Below are positions 12,901-24,899 of a DNA stretch of 64,000 nucleotides, in pieces. A model generated the notes under the pieces. The model searched no databases, was not told the DNA's origin, and saw nothing but the letters and a program-made list of their open reading frames with translations. Within the stretch, counting starts at the first letter, position 1, and each line of letters begins with the position of its first letter. Made by a program: the position numbers and the translations under genes. This stretch comes from Balanoglossus misakiensis. Taxonomy: Eukaryota; Hemichordata. The stretch covers positions 12,214,001-12,278,000 of the forward strand of contig CM082581.2 in assembly GCA_040954595.2 (NCBI GenBank), in the 5' to 3' direction.

Positions 12901-15900
12901 TTATAGCTCATGAAAATCATCCAAAAATGAGAATTTTTCGACTTTGCGGAATTTCAAAATTTGGCCGATTTTTGAAAAAATCATGGGTTATAGCTCATGA
13001 AAATCATCCAAAAATGAGAATTTTTCGACTTAGCGGAATTTCAAAATTTGGCCGATTTTTGAAAAAATCATGGGTTATAGCTCATGAAAATCATCCAAAA
13101 ATGAGAATTTTTCGACTTTGCGGAATTATAAAATTTGGCCGATTTTTGAAAAAATCATGGGTTATAGCTCATGAAAATCATCCAAAAATGAGAATTTTTC
13201 GACTTTGCGGAATTTCAAAATTTGGCCGATTTTTGAAAAAATCATGGGTTATAGCTCATGAAAATCATCCAAAAATGAGAATTTTTCGACTTTGCGGAAT
13301 TTCAAAATTTGGCCGATTTTGAAAAAATCATGGGTTATAGCTCATGAAAATCATCCAAAAATGAGAATTTTTCGACTTTGCGGAATTTCAAAATTTGGCC
13401 GATTTTTGAAAAAATCATGGGTTATAGCTCATGAAAATCATCCAAAATGAGAATTTTTCGACTTTGCGGAATTTCAAAATTTGGCCGATTTTTGAAAAAA
13501 TCATGGGTTATAGCTCATGAAAATCATCCAAAAATGAGAATTTTTCGACTTTGCGGAATTTCAAAATTTGGCCGATTTTTGAAAAAATCATGGGTTATAG
13601 CTCATGAAAATCATCCAAAAATGAGAATTTTTCGACTTTGCGGAATTTCAAAATTTGGCCGATTTTTGAAAAAATCATGGGTTATAGCTCATGAAAATCA
13701 TCCAAAAATGAGACTTTTTCGACTTTGCGGAATTTCAAAATTTGGCCGATTTTTGAAAAAATCATGGGTTATAGCTCATGAAAATCATCCAAAAATGAGA
13801 ATTTTTCGACTTTGCGGAATTTCAAAATTTGGCCGATTTTTGAAAAAATCATGGGTTATAGCTCATGAAAATCATCCAAAAATGAGAATTTTTCGACTTT
13901 GCGGAATTTCAAAATTTGGCCGATTTTTGAAAAAATCATGGGTTATAGCTCATGAAAATCATCCAAAAATGAGAATTTTTCGAGTTTGCGGAATTTCAAA
14001 ATTTGGCCGATTTTTGAAAAAATCATGGGTTATAGCTCATGAAAATCATCCAAAAATAAGAATTTTTCGACTTTGCGGAATTTCAAAATTTGGCCGATTT
14101 TTGAAAAAATCATGGGTTATAGCTCATGAAAATCATCCAAAAATGAGAATTTTTCGAGTTTGCGGAATTTCAAAATTTGGCCGATTTTTGAAAAAATCAT
14201 GGGTTATAGCTCATGAAAATCATCCAAAAATGAGAATTTTTCGAGTTTGCGGAATTTCAAAATTTGGCCGATTTTTGAAAAAATCATGGGTTATAGCTCA
14301 TGAAAATCATCCAAAAATGAGAATTTTTCGAGTTTGCGGAATTTCAAAATTTGGCCGATTTTTGAAAAAATCATGGGTTATAGCTCATGAAAATCATCCA
14401 AAAATGAGAATTTTTCGACTTTGCGGAATTTCAAAATTTGGCCGATTTTTGAAAAAATCATGGGTTATAGCTCATGAAAATCATCCAAAAATGAGAATTT
14501 TTCGACTTTGCGGAATTTCAAAATTTGGCCGATTTTTGAAAAAATCATGGGTTATAGCTCATGAAAATCATCCAAAAATGAGAATTTTTCGACTTTACGG
14601 AATTTCAAAATTTGGCCGATTTTTGAAAAAATCATGGGTTATAGCTCATGAAAATCATCCAAAAATGAGAATTTTTCGACTTTGCGGAATTTCAAAATTT
14701 GGCCGATTTTTGAAAAAATCATGGGTTATAGCTCATGAAAATCATCCAAAAATGAGAATTTTTCGACTTTACGGAATTTCAAAATTTGGCCGATTTTTGA
14801 AAAAATCATGGGTTATAGCTCATGAAAATCATCCAAAAATGAGAATTTTTCGACTTTGCGGAATTTCAAAATTTGGCCGATTTTTGAAAAAATCATGGGT
14901 TATAGCTCATGAAAATCATCCAAAAATGAGAATTTTTCGACTTTGCGGAATTTCAAAATTTGGCCGATTTTTGAAAAAATCATGGGTTATAGCTCATGAA
15001 AATCATCCAAAAATGAGAATTTTTCGACTTTGCGGAATTTCAAAATTTGGCCGATTTTTGAAAAAATCATGGGTTATAGCTCATGAAAATCATCCAAAAA
15101 TGAGAATTTTTCGACTTTACGGAATTTCAAAATTTGGCCGATTTTTGAAAAAATCATGGGTTATAGCTCATGAAAATCATCCAAAAATGAGAATTTTTCG
15201 ACTTTGCGGAATTTCAAAATTTGGCCGATTTTTGAAAAAATCATGGGTTATAGCTCATGAAAATCATCCAAAAATGAGAATTTTTCGAGTTTGCGGAATT
15301 TCAAAATTTGGCCGATTTTTGAAAAAATCATGGGTTATAGCTCATGAAAATCATCCAAAAATGAGAATTTTTCGACTTTACGGAATTTCAAAATTTGGCC
15401 GATTTTTGAAAAAATCATGGGTTATAGCTCATGAAAATCATCCAAAAATGAGAATTTTTCGACTTTACGGAATTTCAAGATTTGGCCGATTTTTGAAAAA
15501 ATCATGGGTTATAGCTCATGAAAATCATCCAAAAATGAGAAATTTTCGAGTTTGCGGAATTTCAAAATTTGGCCGATTTTTGAAAAAATCATGGGTTATA
15601 GCTCATGAAAATCATCCAAAAATGAGAATTTTTCGAGTTTGCGGAATTTCAAAATTTGGCCGATTTTTGAAAAAATCATGGGTTATAGCTCATGAAAATC
15701 ATCCAAAAATGAGAATTTTTCGACTTTGCGGAATTTCAAAATTTGGCCGATTTTTGAAAAAATCATGGGTTATAGCTCATGAAAATCATCCAAAAATGAG
15801 AATTTTTCGAGTTTGCGGAATTTCAAAATTTGGCCGATTTTTGAAAAAATCATGGGTTATAGCTCATGAAAATCATCCAAAAATGAGAATTTTTCGACTT

Positions 15901-18900
15901 TGCGGAATTTCAAAATTTGGCCGATTTTTGAAAAAATCATGGGTTATAGCTCATGAAAATCATCCAAAAATGAGAATTTTTCGACTTTGCGGAATTTCAA
16001 AATTTGGCCGATTTTTGAAAAAATCATGGGTTATAGCTCATGAAAATCATCCAAAAATGAGAATGTTTCGACTTTGCGGAATTTCAAAATTTGGCCGATT
16101 TTTGAAAAAATCATGGGTTATAGCTCATGAAAATCATCCAAAAATGAGAATTTTTCGACTTTGCGGAATTTCAAAATTTGGCCGATTTTTGAAAAAATCA
16201 TGGGTTATAGCTCATGAAAATCATCCAAAAATGAGAATTTTTCGAGTTTGCGGAATTTCAAAATTTGGCCGATTTTTGAAAAAATCATGGGTTATAGCTC
16301 ATGAAAATCATCCAAAAATGAGAATTTTTCGAGTTTGCGGAATTTCAAAATTTGGCCGATTTTTGAAAAAATCATGGGTTATAGCTCATGAAAATCATCC
16401 AAAAATGAGAATTTTTCGACTTTGCGGAATTTCAAAATTTGGCCGATTTTTGAAAAAATCATGGGTTATAGCTCATGAAAATCATCCAAAAATGAGAATT
16501 TTTCGAGTTTGCGGAATTTCAAAATTTGGCCGATTTTTGAAAAAATCATGGGTTATAGCTCATGAAAATCATCCAAAAATGAGAATTTTTCGACTTTACG
16601 GAATTTCAAAATTTGGCCGATTTTTGAAAAAATCATGGGTTATAGCTCATGAAAATCATCCAAAAATGAGAATTTTTCGACTTTACGGAATTTCAAGATT
16701 TGGCCGATTTTTGAAAAAATCATGGGTTATAGCTCATGAAAATCATCCAAAAATGAGAAATTTTCGAGTTTGCGGAATTTCAAAATTTGGCCGATTTTTG
16801 AAAAAATCATGGGTTATAGCTCATGAAAATCATCCAAAAATGAGAATTTTTCGAGTTTGCGGAATTTCAAAATTTGGCCGATTTTTGAAAAAATCATGGG
16901 TTATAGCTCATGAAAATCATCCAAAAATGAGAATTTTTCGACTTTGCGGAATTTCAAAATTTGGCCGATTTTTGAAAAAATCATGGGTTATAGCTCATGA
17001 AAATCATCCAAAAATGAGAATTTTTCGAGTTTGCGGAATTTCAAAATTTGGCCGATTTTTGAAAAAATCATGGGTTATAGCTCATGAAAATCATCCAAAA
17101 ATGAGAATTTTTCGACTTTGCGGAATTTCAAAATTTGGCCGATTTTTGAAAAAATCATGGGTTATAGCTCATGAAAATCATCCAAAAATGAGAATTTTTC
17201 GACTTTGCGGAATTTCAAAATTTGGCCGATTTTTGAAAAAATCATGGGTTATAGCTCATGAAAATCATCCAAAAATGAGAATGTTTCGACTTTGCGGAAT
17301 TTCAAAATTTGGCCGATTTTTGAAAAAATCATGGGTTATAGCTCATGAAAATCATCCAAAAATGAGAATTTTTCGACTTTGCGGAATTTCAAAATTTGGC
17401 CGATTTTTGAAAAAATCATGGGTTATAAGCTCATGAAAATCATCCAAAAATGAGAATTTTTCGAGTTTGCGGAATTTCAAAATTTGGCCGATTTTTGAAA
17501 AAATCATGGGTTATAGCTCATGAAAATCATCCAAAAATGAGAATTTTTCGAGTTTGCGGAATTTCAAAATTTGGCCGATTTTTGAAAAAATCATGGGTTA
17601 TAGCTCATGAAAATCATCCAAAAATGAGAATTTTTCGACTTTGCGGAATTTCAAAATATAGCCGATTTTTGAAAAAATCATGGGTTATAGCTCATGAAAA
17701 TCATCCAAAAATGAGAATTTTTCGACTTTGCGGAATTTCAAAATTTGGCCGATTTTTGAAAAAATCATGGGTTATAGCTCATGAAAATCATCCAAAAATG
17801 AGAATTTTTCGACTTTGCGGAATTTCAAAATTTGGCCGATTTTTGAAAAAATCATGGGTTATAGCTCATGAAAATCATCCAAAAATGAGAATTTTTCGAC
17901 ATTACGGAATTTCAAAATTTGGCCGATTTTTGAAAAAATCATGGGTTATAGCTCATGAAAATCATCCAAAAATGAGAATTTTTCGACTTTGCGGAATTTC
18001 AAAATTTGGCCGATTTTTGAAAAAATCATGGGTTATAGCTCATGAAAATCATCCAAAAATGAGAATTTTTCGACTTTACGGAATTTCAAAATTTGGCCGA
18101 TTTTTGAAAAAATCATGGGTTATCTCATGAAAATCATCCAAAAATGAGAATTTTTCGACTTTGCGGAATTTCAAAATTTGGCCGATTTTTGAAAAAATCA
18201 TGGGTTATAGCTCATGAAAATCATCCAAAAATGAGAATTTTTCGACTTTGCGGAATTTCAAAATTTGGCCGATTTTTGAAAAAATCATGGGTTATAGCTC
18301 ATGAAAATCATCCAAAAATGAGAATTTTTCGACTTTGCGGAATTTCAAAATTTGGCCGATTTTTGAAAAAATCATGGGTTATAGCTCATGAAAATCATCC
18401 AAAAATGAGAATTTTTCGAGTTTGCGGAATTTCAAAATTTGGCCGATTTTTGAAAAAATCATGGGTTATAGCTCATGAAAATCATCCAAAAGTGAGAATT
18501 TTTCGACTTTACGGAATTTCAAAATTTGGCCGATTTTTGAAAAAATCATGGGTTATAGCTCATGAAAATCATCCAAAAATGAGAATTTTTCGACTTTGCG
18601 GAATTTCAAAATTTGGCCGATTTTTGAAAAAATCATGGGTTATAGCTCATGAAAATCATCCAAAAATGAGAATTTTTCGACTTTACGGAATTTCAAAATT
18701 TGGCCGATTTTTGAAAAAATCATGGGTTATAGCTCATGAAAATCATCCAAAAATGAGAATTTTTCGACTTTGCGGAATTTCAAAATTTGGCCGATTTTTG
18801 AAAAAATCATGGGTTATAGCTCATGAAAATCATCCAAAAATGAGAATTTTTCGACTTTGCGGAATTTCAAAATTTGGCCGATTTTTGAAAAAATCATGGG

Positions 18901-21470
18901 TTATAGCTCATGAAAATCATCCAAAAATGAGAATTTTTCGAGTTTGCGGAATTTCAAAATTTGGCCGATTTTTGAAAAAATCATGGGTTATAGCTCATGA
19001 AAATCATCCAAAAATGAGAATTTTTCGACTTTACGGAATTTCAAAATTTGGCCGATTTTTGAAAAAATCATGGGTTATAGCTCATGAAAATCATCCAAAA
19101 ATGAGAATTTTTCGACTTTGCGGAATTTCAAAATTTGGCCGATTTTTGAAAAAATCATGGGTTATAGCTCATGAAAATCATCCAAAAATGAGAATTTTTC
19201 GACTTTACGGAATTTCAAAATTTGGCCGATTTTTGAAAAAATCATGGGTTATAGCTCATGAAAATCATCCAAAAATGAGAATTTTTCGACTTTGCGGAAT
19301 TTCAAAATTTGGCCGATTTTTGAAAAAATCATGGGTTATAGCTCATGAAAATCATCCAAAAATGAGAATTTTTCGACTTTACGGAATTTCAAAATTTGGC
19401 CGATTTTTGAAAAAATCATGGGTTATAGCTCATGAAAATCATCCAAAAATGAGAATTTTTCGACTTTGCGGAATTTCAAAATTTGGCCGATTTTTGAAAA
19501 AATCATGGGTTATAGCTCATGAAAATCATCCAAAAATGAGAATGTTTCGACTTTGCGGAATTTCAAAATTTGGCCGATTTTTGCAAAAATCATGGGTTAT
19601 AGCTCATGAAAATCATCCAAAAATGAGAATTTTTCGACTTTGCGGAATTTCAAAATTTGGCCGATTTTTGAAAAAATCATGGGTTATAGCTCATGAAAAT
19701 CATCCAAAAATGAGAATTTTTCGACTTTACGGAATTTCAAAATTTGGCCGATTTTTGAAAAAATCATGGGTTATAGCTCATGAAAATCATCCAAAAATGA
19801 GAATTTTTCGACTTTGCGGAATTTCAAAATTTGGCCGATTTTTGAAAAAATCATGGGTTATAGCTCATGAAAATCATCCAAAAATGAGAATTTTTCGAGT
19901 TTGCGGAATTTCAAAATTTGGCCGATTTTTGAAAAAATCATGGGTTATAGCTCATGAAAATCATCCAAAAATGAGAATTTTTCGACTTTACGGAATTTCA
20001 AAATTTGGCCGATTTTTGAAAAAATCATGGGTTATAGCTCATGAAAATCATCCAAAAATGAGAATTTTTCGACTTTACGGAATTTCAAAATTTGGCCGAT
20101 TTTTGAAAAAATCATGGGTTATAGCTCATGAAAATCATCCAAAAATGAGAATTTTTCGAGTTTGCGGAATTTCAAAATTTGGCCGATTTTTGAAAAAATC
20201 ATGGGTTATAGCTCATGAAAATCATCCAAAAATGAGAATTTTTCGACTTTGCGGAATTTCAAAATTTGGCCGATTTTTGAAAAAATCATGGGTTATAGCT
20301 CATGAAAATCATCCAAAAATGAGAATTTTTCGACTTTGCGGAATTTCAAAATTTGGCCGATTTTTGAAAAAATCATGGGTTATAGCTCATGAAAATCATC
20401 CAAAAATGAGAATTTTTCGACTTTACGGAATTTCAAAATTTGGCCGATTTTTGAAAAAATCATGGGTTATAGCTCATGAAAATCATCCAAAAATGAGAAT
20501 TTTTCGACTTTGCGGAATTTCAAAATTTGGCCGATTTTTGAAAAAATCATGGGTTATAGCTCATGAAAATCATCCAAAAATGAGAATTTTTCGACTTTAC
20601 GGAATTTCAAAATTTGGCCGATTTTTGAAAAAATCATGGGTTATAGCTCATGAAAATCATCCAAAAATGAGAATTTTTCGACTTTGCGGAATTTCAAAAT
20701 TTGGCCGATTTTTGAAAAAATCATGGGTTATAGCTCATGAAAATCATCCAAAAATGAGAATTTTTCGACTTTGCGGAATTTCAAAATTTGGCCGATTTTT
20801 GAAAAAATCATGGGTTATAGCTCATGAAAATCATCCAAAAATGAGAATTTTTCGACTTTGCGGAATTTCAAAATTTGGCCGATTTTTGAAAAAATCAAGG
20901 GTTATAGCTCATGAAAATCATCCAAAAATGAGAATTTTTCGACTTTGCGGAATTTCAAAATTTGGCCGATTTTTGAAAAAATCATGGGTTATAGCTCATG
21001 AAAATCATCCAAAAATGAGAATTTTTCGAGTTTGCGGAATTTCAAAATTTGGCCGATTTTTGAAAAAATCATGGGTTATAGCTCATGAAAATCATCCAAA
21101 AATGAGAATTTTTCGACTTTACGGAATTTCAAAATTTGGCCGATTTTTGAAAAAATCATGGGTTATAGCTCATGAAAATCATCCAAAAATGAGAATTTTT
21201 CGACTTTGCGGAATTTCAAAATTTGGCCGATTTTTGAAAAAATCATGGGTTATAGCTCATGAAAATCATCCAAAAATGAGAATTTTTCGACTTTACGGAA
21301 TTTCAAAATTTGGCCGATTTTTGAAAAAATCATGGGTTATAGCTCATGAAAATCATCCAAAAATGAGAATTTTTCGACTTTGCGGAATTTCAAAATTTGG
21401 CCGATTTTTGAAAAAATCATGGGTTATAGCTCATGAAAATCATCCAAAAATGACAATTTTTCGACTTTGA
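9935..21470. repeat. Satellite core: about 132 tandem 87-bp units
   Basis: One 87-bp unit repeats without spacers for 11.5 kb: atgggttatagctcatgaaa, atcatccaaaaatgagaatt, tttcgactttgcggaatttc, aaaatttggccgatttttga, aaaaatc. Most copies differ by zero to three bases. Recurrent variants are cgac/cgag before tttg, tttgcgg/tttacgg, atcatcc/atcaacc and gaatttcaaaa/gaattataaaa. Because 87 is 29 times 3 and one forward frame lacks stops, long open frames result (up to 1329 codons at 13447-17436). Indels near 10921, 11397-11425, 13320, 13446, 17426 and 18124 break that frame, and no gene signal surrounds it. I read it as non-coding satellite DNA. Such arrays are prone to assembly collapse, so the true copy number may be higher. 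Confidence 0.97.
15187..17623. repeat. Higher-order duplication inside the satellite (14 units, 1218 bp, two copies)
   Basis: Private variants recur exactly 1218 bp (14 x 87) apart: tttcaagattt at 15475 and 16693, gagaaattttcgag near 15537 and 16755, and gaatgtttcg near 16063 and 17281. The order of the common C/G and G/A variants also matches unit by unit over 14 units (15187-16404 against 16405-17623) and fails just outside. The second copy has one inserted base at about 17426. This is a recent block duplication, as expected from unequal crossing-over. Confidence 0.85.
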
Positions 21471-22590
21471 GAATTTTTTTTAAATTTCTTCTTTCTTTCT
21501 GCTTGGGTTATAGCTCATGAACGCTCAAAAAATGACAAATTCTCGACTTTGAAATTTTGCTCATTTTGGCATTTTCATGTCATATGCATGGGTTATAGCT
21601 CATGAACGCTCAAAAAATGACAAATTCTCGACTTTGAAAATTTTGCTAATTTTGGCATTTTCATGTCATATGCATGGGTTATAGCTCATGAACGCTCAAA
21701 AAATGACAAATTCTCGACTTTGAAAATTTTCCTCATTTTGGCATTTTCATGTCATATGCTTGGGTTATAGCTAATGAACGCTCACAAAATGACAAATTCT
21801 CGACTTTGAAAATTTTGCTCATTTTGGCATTTTCATGTCATTTGCATGGGTTACAGTTCATGAACGCTCAAAAAAATGACAAATTCTTGACTTTTAAAAT
21901 TTTCCTCATTTTGGCATTTTCATGTCATATGCATGGGTTACAGTTCATGAACGCTCAAAAAATGACAAATTCTCGAATTTGAAAATTTTGCTCATTTTGG
22001 CATTTTCATGTCATATGCATTGGTTATAGCTCATGAACGGTCAAAAAATGACAAATTCTCGACTTTGATAATTTTGCTCATTTTGGCATTTTCATGTCAT
22101 ATGCATGGGTTATAGCTCATGAACGGTCAAAAAATGACAAATTCTCGACTTTGAAAATTTTGCTCATTTTGGCATTTTATTGTCATATGCATGGGTTACA
22201 GTTCATGAACACTCAAAAAAAGACAAATTCTCGACTTTGAAAATGTTGCTCATTTTGGCATTTTCATGTCATATGCATGGGTTATAGCTCATGAACGCTC
22301 AAAAAATGACAAATTCTCGACTTTGAAAATTTTGCTCATTTTGGCATTTTATTGTCATATGCATGGGTTATAGCTCATGAACGGTCAAAAAATGACAAAT
22401 TCTCGACTTTGATAATTTTGCTCATTTTGGCATTTTCATGTCATATGCATGGGTTACAGCTCATGAACGCTCAAAAAAAGACAAATTCTCGACTTTGAAA
22501 ATTTTGCTCATTTTGGCATTTTATTGTCATATGCATGGGTTACAGTTCATGAACACTCAAAAAAAGACAAATTCTCGAGTTTGAAAATTG
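21471..22590. repeat. Right flank of satellite: about twelve diverged 86-bp units
   Basis: After a short pyrimidine-rich junction at about 21470-21505 the array returns to the 86-bp unit type of the left flank, in the same orientation. Local variants (ttacagttcatgaac, gaacggtcaaaa, ttttattgtcatatgc, aaaaaaagacaaattc) appear in several copies, so this flank expanded partly on its own. It ends at about 22585. Confidence 0.93.
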
Positions 22591-23127
22591 TGAAAATTGG
22601 AGACTGCCAGCAACAGTTACAGCTGCATTGAGGAAAACGGAAACTTCGTCCGAAGCTTGGTTGCCGGATACCCATCTGGTCTTTGCATCTGCTAAAACAA
22701 GCAATGTAAACACGAATGTGAATAATATACATAAACATTAAACAAAGCATGATCACCACTGTACGCCAATTGTTGTTCATTCGCATTTGTCAACTTGATT
22801 AAATTCTACAGCAGCAACAACGACCGAGATCTGCCCACTTTAGCTCCTGGACATTGTGAACAAACACACCCTATCCACACCCCTACCATGTATTTTCTCC
22901 GTCATTGCTTCAATTTTCTTTCCCACAATTCTTACCTTTCCACAACCATTCGGTAATCTCTGGACATCAATCATTCAGGCTGGCAATCATCTTAGCATCA
23001 TATACGGGGTCCCTGGAATAAATGAAAAGTATGTAAATTGAATGTCTCCTACAAAGATGGCGAACATGAAAAGAGGGGCTTTGATGTCTATATCGCTTGT
23101 CAAACCTTGTTTGAAACCTTTGGTCTT
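22591..23127. other. Unique or decayed sequence beside the satellite
   Basis: No supported gene. At 22600-22700 the minus strand resembles the 168-bp module described at 23128-23460, including an acceptor-like ttgttttagcag followed by a degenerate exon-like stretch with stops. The similarity continues towards 22800 (gatcaccactgtacgccaat-type words, also seen near 24960). Confidence 0.4.
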
Positions 23128-23460
23128 CGTTCAGCCATAGAACATACTGCCTTTACCGCACCCAGCTATACTGCTACATGGCGAATATAACTAGTCACTT
23201 AGGCCCCAGCTTGGTTGATGAATACCACAATCTGTTGATCTCGTCTCTGGATCTGCAAAACAAGCAAATGAAAGTGAATGACTAATATTAATGATCGTTC
23301 AGCCATGGAACATACCTGCCTTTACCGCATCCAGCTATACCGCTGCATGGCGAATATAACTAGTCACTTAAGCCCCAAGCATGGTTGATGAATACCCTTC
23401 ATCAGTTGATCTCGTCTCTGCATCTGCAAAAAACAAACAAAAGAAGTGAATATCTATAAT
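23128..23460. repeat. Two direct copies of a ~168-bp module
   Basis: Copy A starts with cgttcagccatagaacatac at 23128 and copy B with cgttcagccatggaacatac at 23296. Both continue through ggcgaatataactagtcact and ctgttgatctcgtctctg-like words to a ctgcaaaa(a)caa block. Related partial copies lie near 22600-22720 and 24475-24960. On the minus strand each copy has an acceptor-like pyrimidine tract and cag, so the module may derive from a duplicated exon with its flanks. None of these two copies keeps an open frame. Confidence 0.7.
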
Positions 23461-23681
23461 AGGAAAACGTCAAAAGACCACAAATCTGAAAAATAAAATT
23501 CGCGAAGATGATGGGAGCAAAATAAACCACTCGGGTTATACCAGTATGTTTCGATAAAGTTTTATTGATTGAAGTTGTGGTAAATTGGAAAAGATTACAA
23601 ATCTCAAAACAAACCTGGAAAGAAACAACTCATTTCACCATAAAAACAGACTAACAGACATGCACAGTATTTTTTTTTATT

Positions 23682-24392
23682 GAATAATGACGTAAGATCA
23701 CAAATCTTAAAAAAAACTTGTATTAACTATATACACACGAATGAAGATGATCGGTACGGAAATAAACCACTCCAAGTATTTTGAGTGCGTGTATGTTTTT
23801 ATTTTATTTTTATTGAATAATGACGAAAGATAACATATCTAAAAAAACCTGTATTAACTATATACGTGAGGGGGAAGATGATCGGTACGGAAATAAACCA
23901 CTCCAAGTATTTTGAATGCGTGTATGTTTTTATTTTATTTTTATTGAATAATGACGAAAGATAACATATCTAAAAAACCTGTATTAACTATATACGTGAG
24001 GGGGAAGATGATCGGTACGGAAATAAACCACTCCAAGTATTTTGAGTGCGTGTATGTTTTTATTTTATTTTTATTGAATAATGACGAAAGATAACATATC
24101 TAAAAAACCTGTATTAACTATATACGTGAGCGGGAAGATGATCGGTACGGAAATAAACCACTCCAAGTATTTTGAGTGCGTGTATGTTTTTATTTTATTT
24201 TTATTGAATAATGACGAAAGATAACATATCTAAAAAACCTGTATTAACTATATACGTGAGCGGGAAGATGATCGGTACGGAAATAAACCACTCCAAGTAT
24301 TTTGAGTGCGTGTATGTTTTTATTTTATTTTTATTGAATAATGACGAAAGATAACATATCTCAAAAAAACTTGTATTAAGTATTAACTGACG
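23682..24392. repeat. Tandem array of a 130-bp unit (five to six copies)
   Basis: The word gaataatgacg recurs at 23682, 23815, 23946, 24076, 24206 and 24336, giving steps of 133, 131, 130, 130 and 130 bp. Each unit carries gataacatatct, gtattaactatatac, gatgatcggtacggaaataa and tgtatgtttttattttattt. The right-hand copies are almost identical, while those on the left (and probably two very worn ones at 23460-23680) diverge. AATAAA words occur in every unit, but nothing suggests they act as poly(A) signals here. Confidence 0.88.
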
Positions 24393-24825
24393 GTCTGAGG
24401 GATGGGACCCACCCGCACCGGGGATTTTATTTATGTCTATATAACTTACTTGTTACGAAACTTCATCCACTGGTCTTCATTCAGCCATGGAACATACAAA
24501 CGCTCACCTCATTGTAGTCTAGCTGCATGGCCCAAATATACCGTACAACTTACCGTACGCTCATGCACACACACATTCACAACAACGAGCACCTTTCGAA
24601 GCATTCAAAGTCGATGAACTTGTTGGTGCCGTAACAAAAATGACCCATGCACCGAGCATGTAGTCATGTTGGATTTAAAACTTCAATGACGTGCACATAT
24701 AGCATCCGCATTGTTGCATTCTTCAGATTTGTGCAAAATCGGTTCGCTGAACTGGCTACCGGCACCAGTCAGAATCGTTGAAAGTTCTTAAAAATTGCCC
24801 AAAAAACTTGGCTAATACCGCTTAC

Positions 24826-24897
24826 TTGTACATCATGCTTGATAACATCATAGCATCCACGCAGAGTATCCAACATCAGTTCATCTGGGCTTTCGAC
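24826..24897 (-). other. Candidate orphan exon, 24 codons
   Basis: On the minus strand a pyrimidine-rich tract ending ttgcag is followed by 72 open bases (VESPDELMLDTLRGCYDV, then IKHDVQ) and a good donor, gtaagc. Start and end phases are both 0. The stretch aligns with degenerate copies at 22600-22700, 23128-23290 and 23296-23460, of which only this one stays open. I do not recognise the peptide, and no neighbouring exons were found, so it may be a relic. Confidence 0.25.
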
Positions 24898-24899
24898 CT

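Noticed and set aside
9968-21470. Seven long plus-strand open frames made of a 29-residue repeat, as protein-coding genes
   Set aside because: They come from an 87-bp satellite whose length is divisible by three. Indels break the frame between them, flanking 86-bp units do not keep it, and no promoter or splice context is seen.
9935-21470. CRISPR array
   Set aside because: Units are contiguous with no unique spacers, the unit is 87 bp, and the surrounding genes are animal genes with introns.
9935-21470. CENP-B box in the satellite unit
   Set aside because: The unit has TTCG followed by six bases and CGGA, while the box needs seven bases and CGGG. The spacing and last base do not fit, so a centromere role is not supported.
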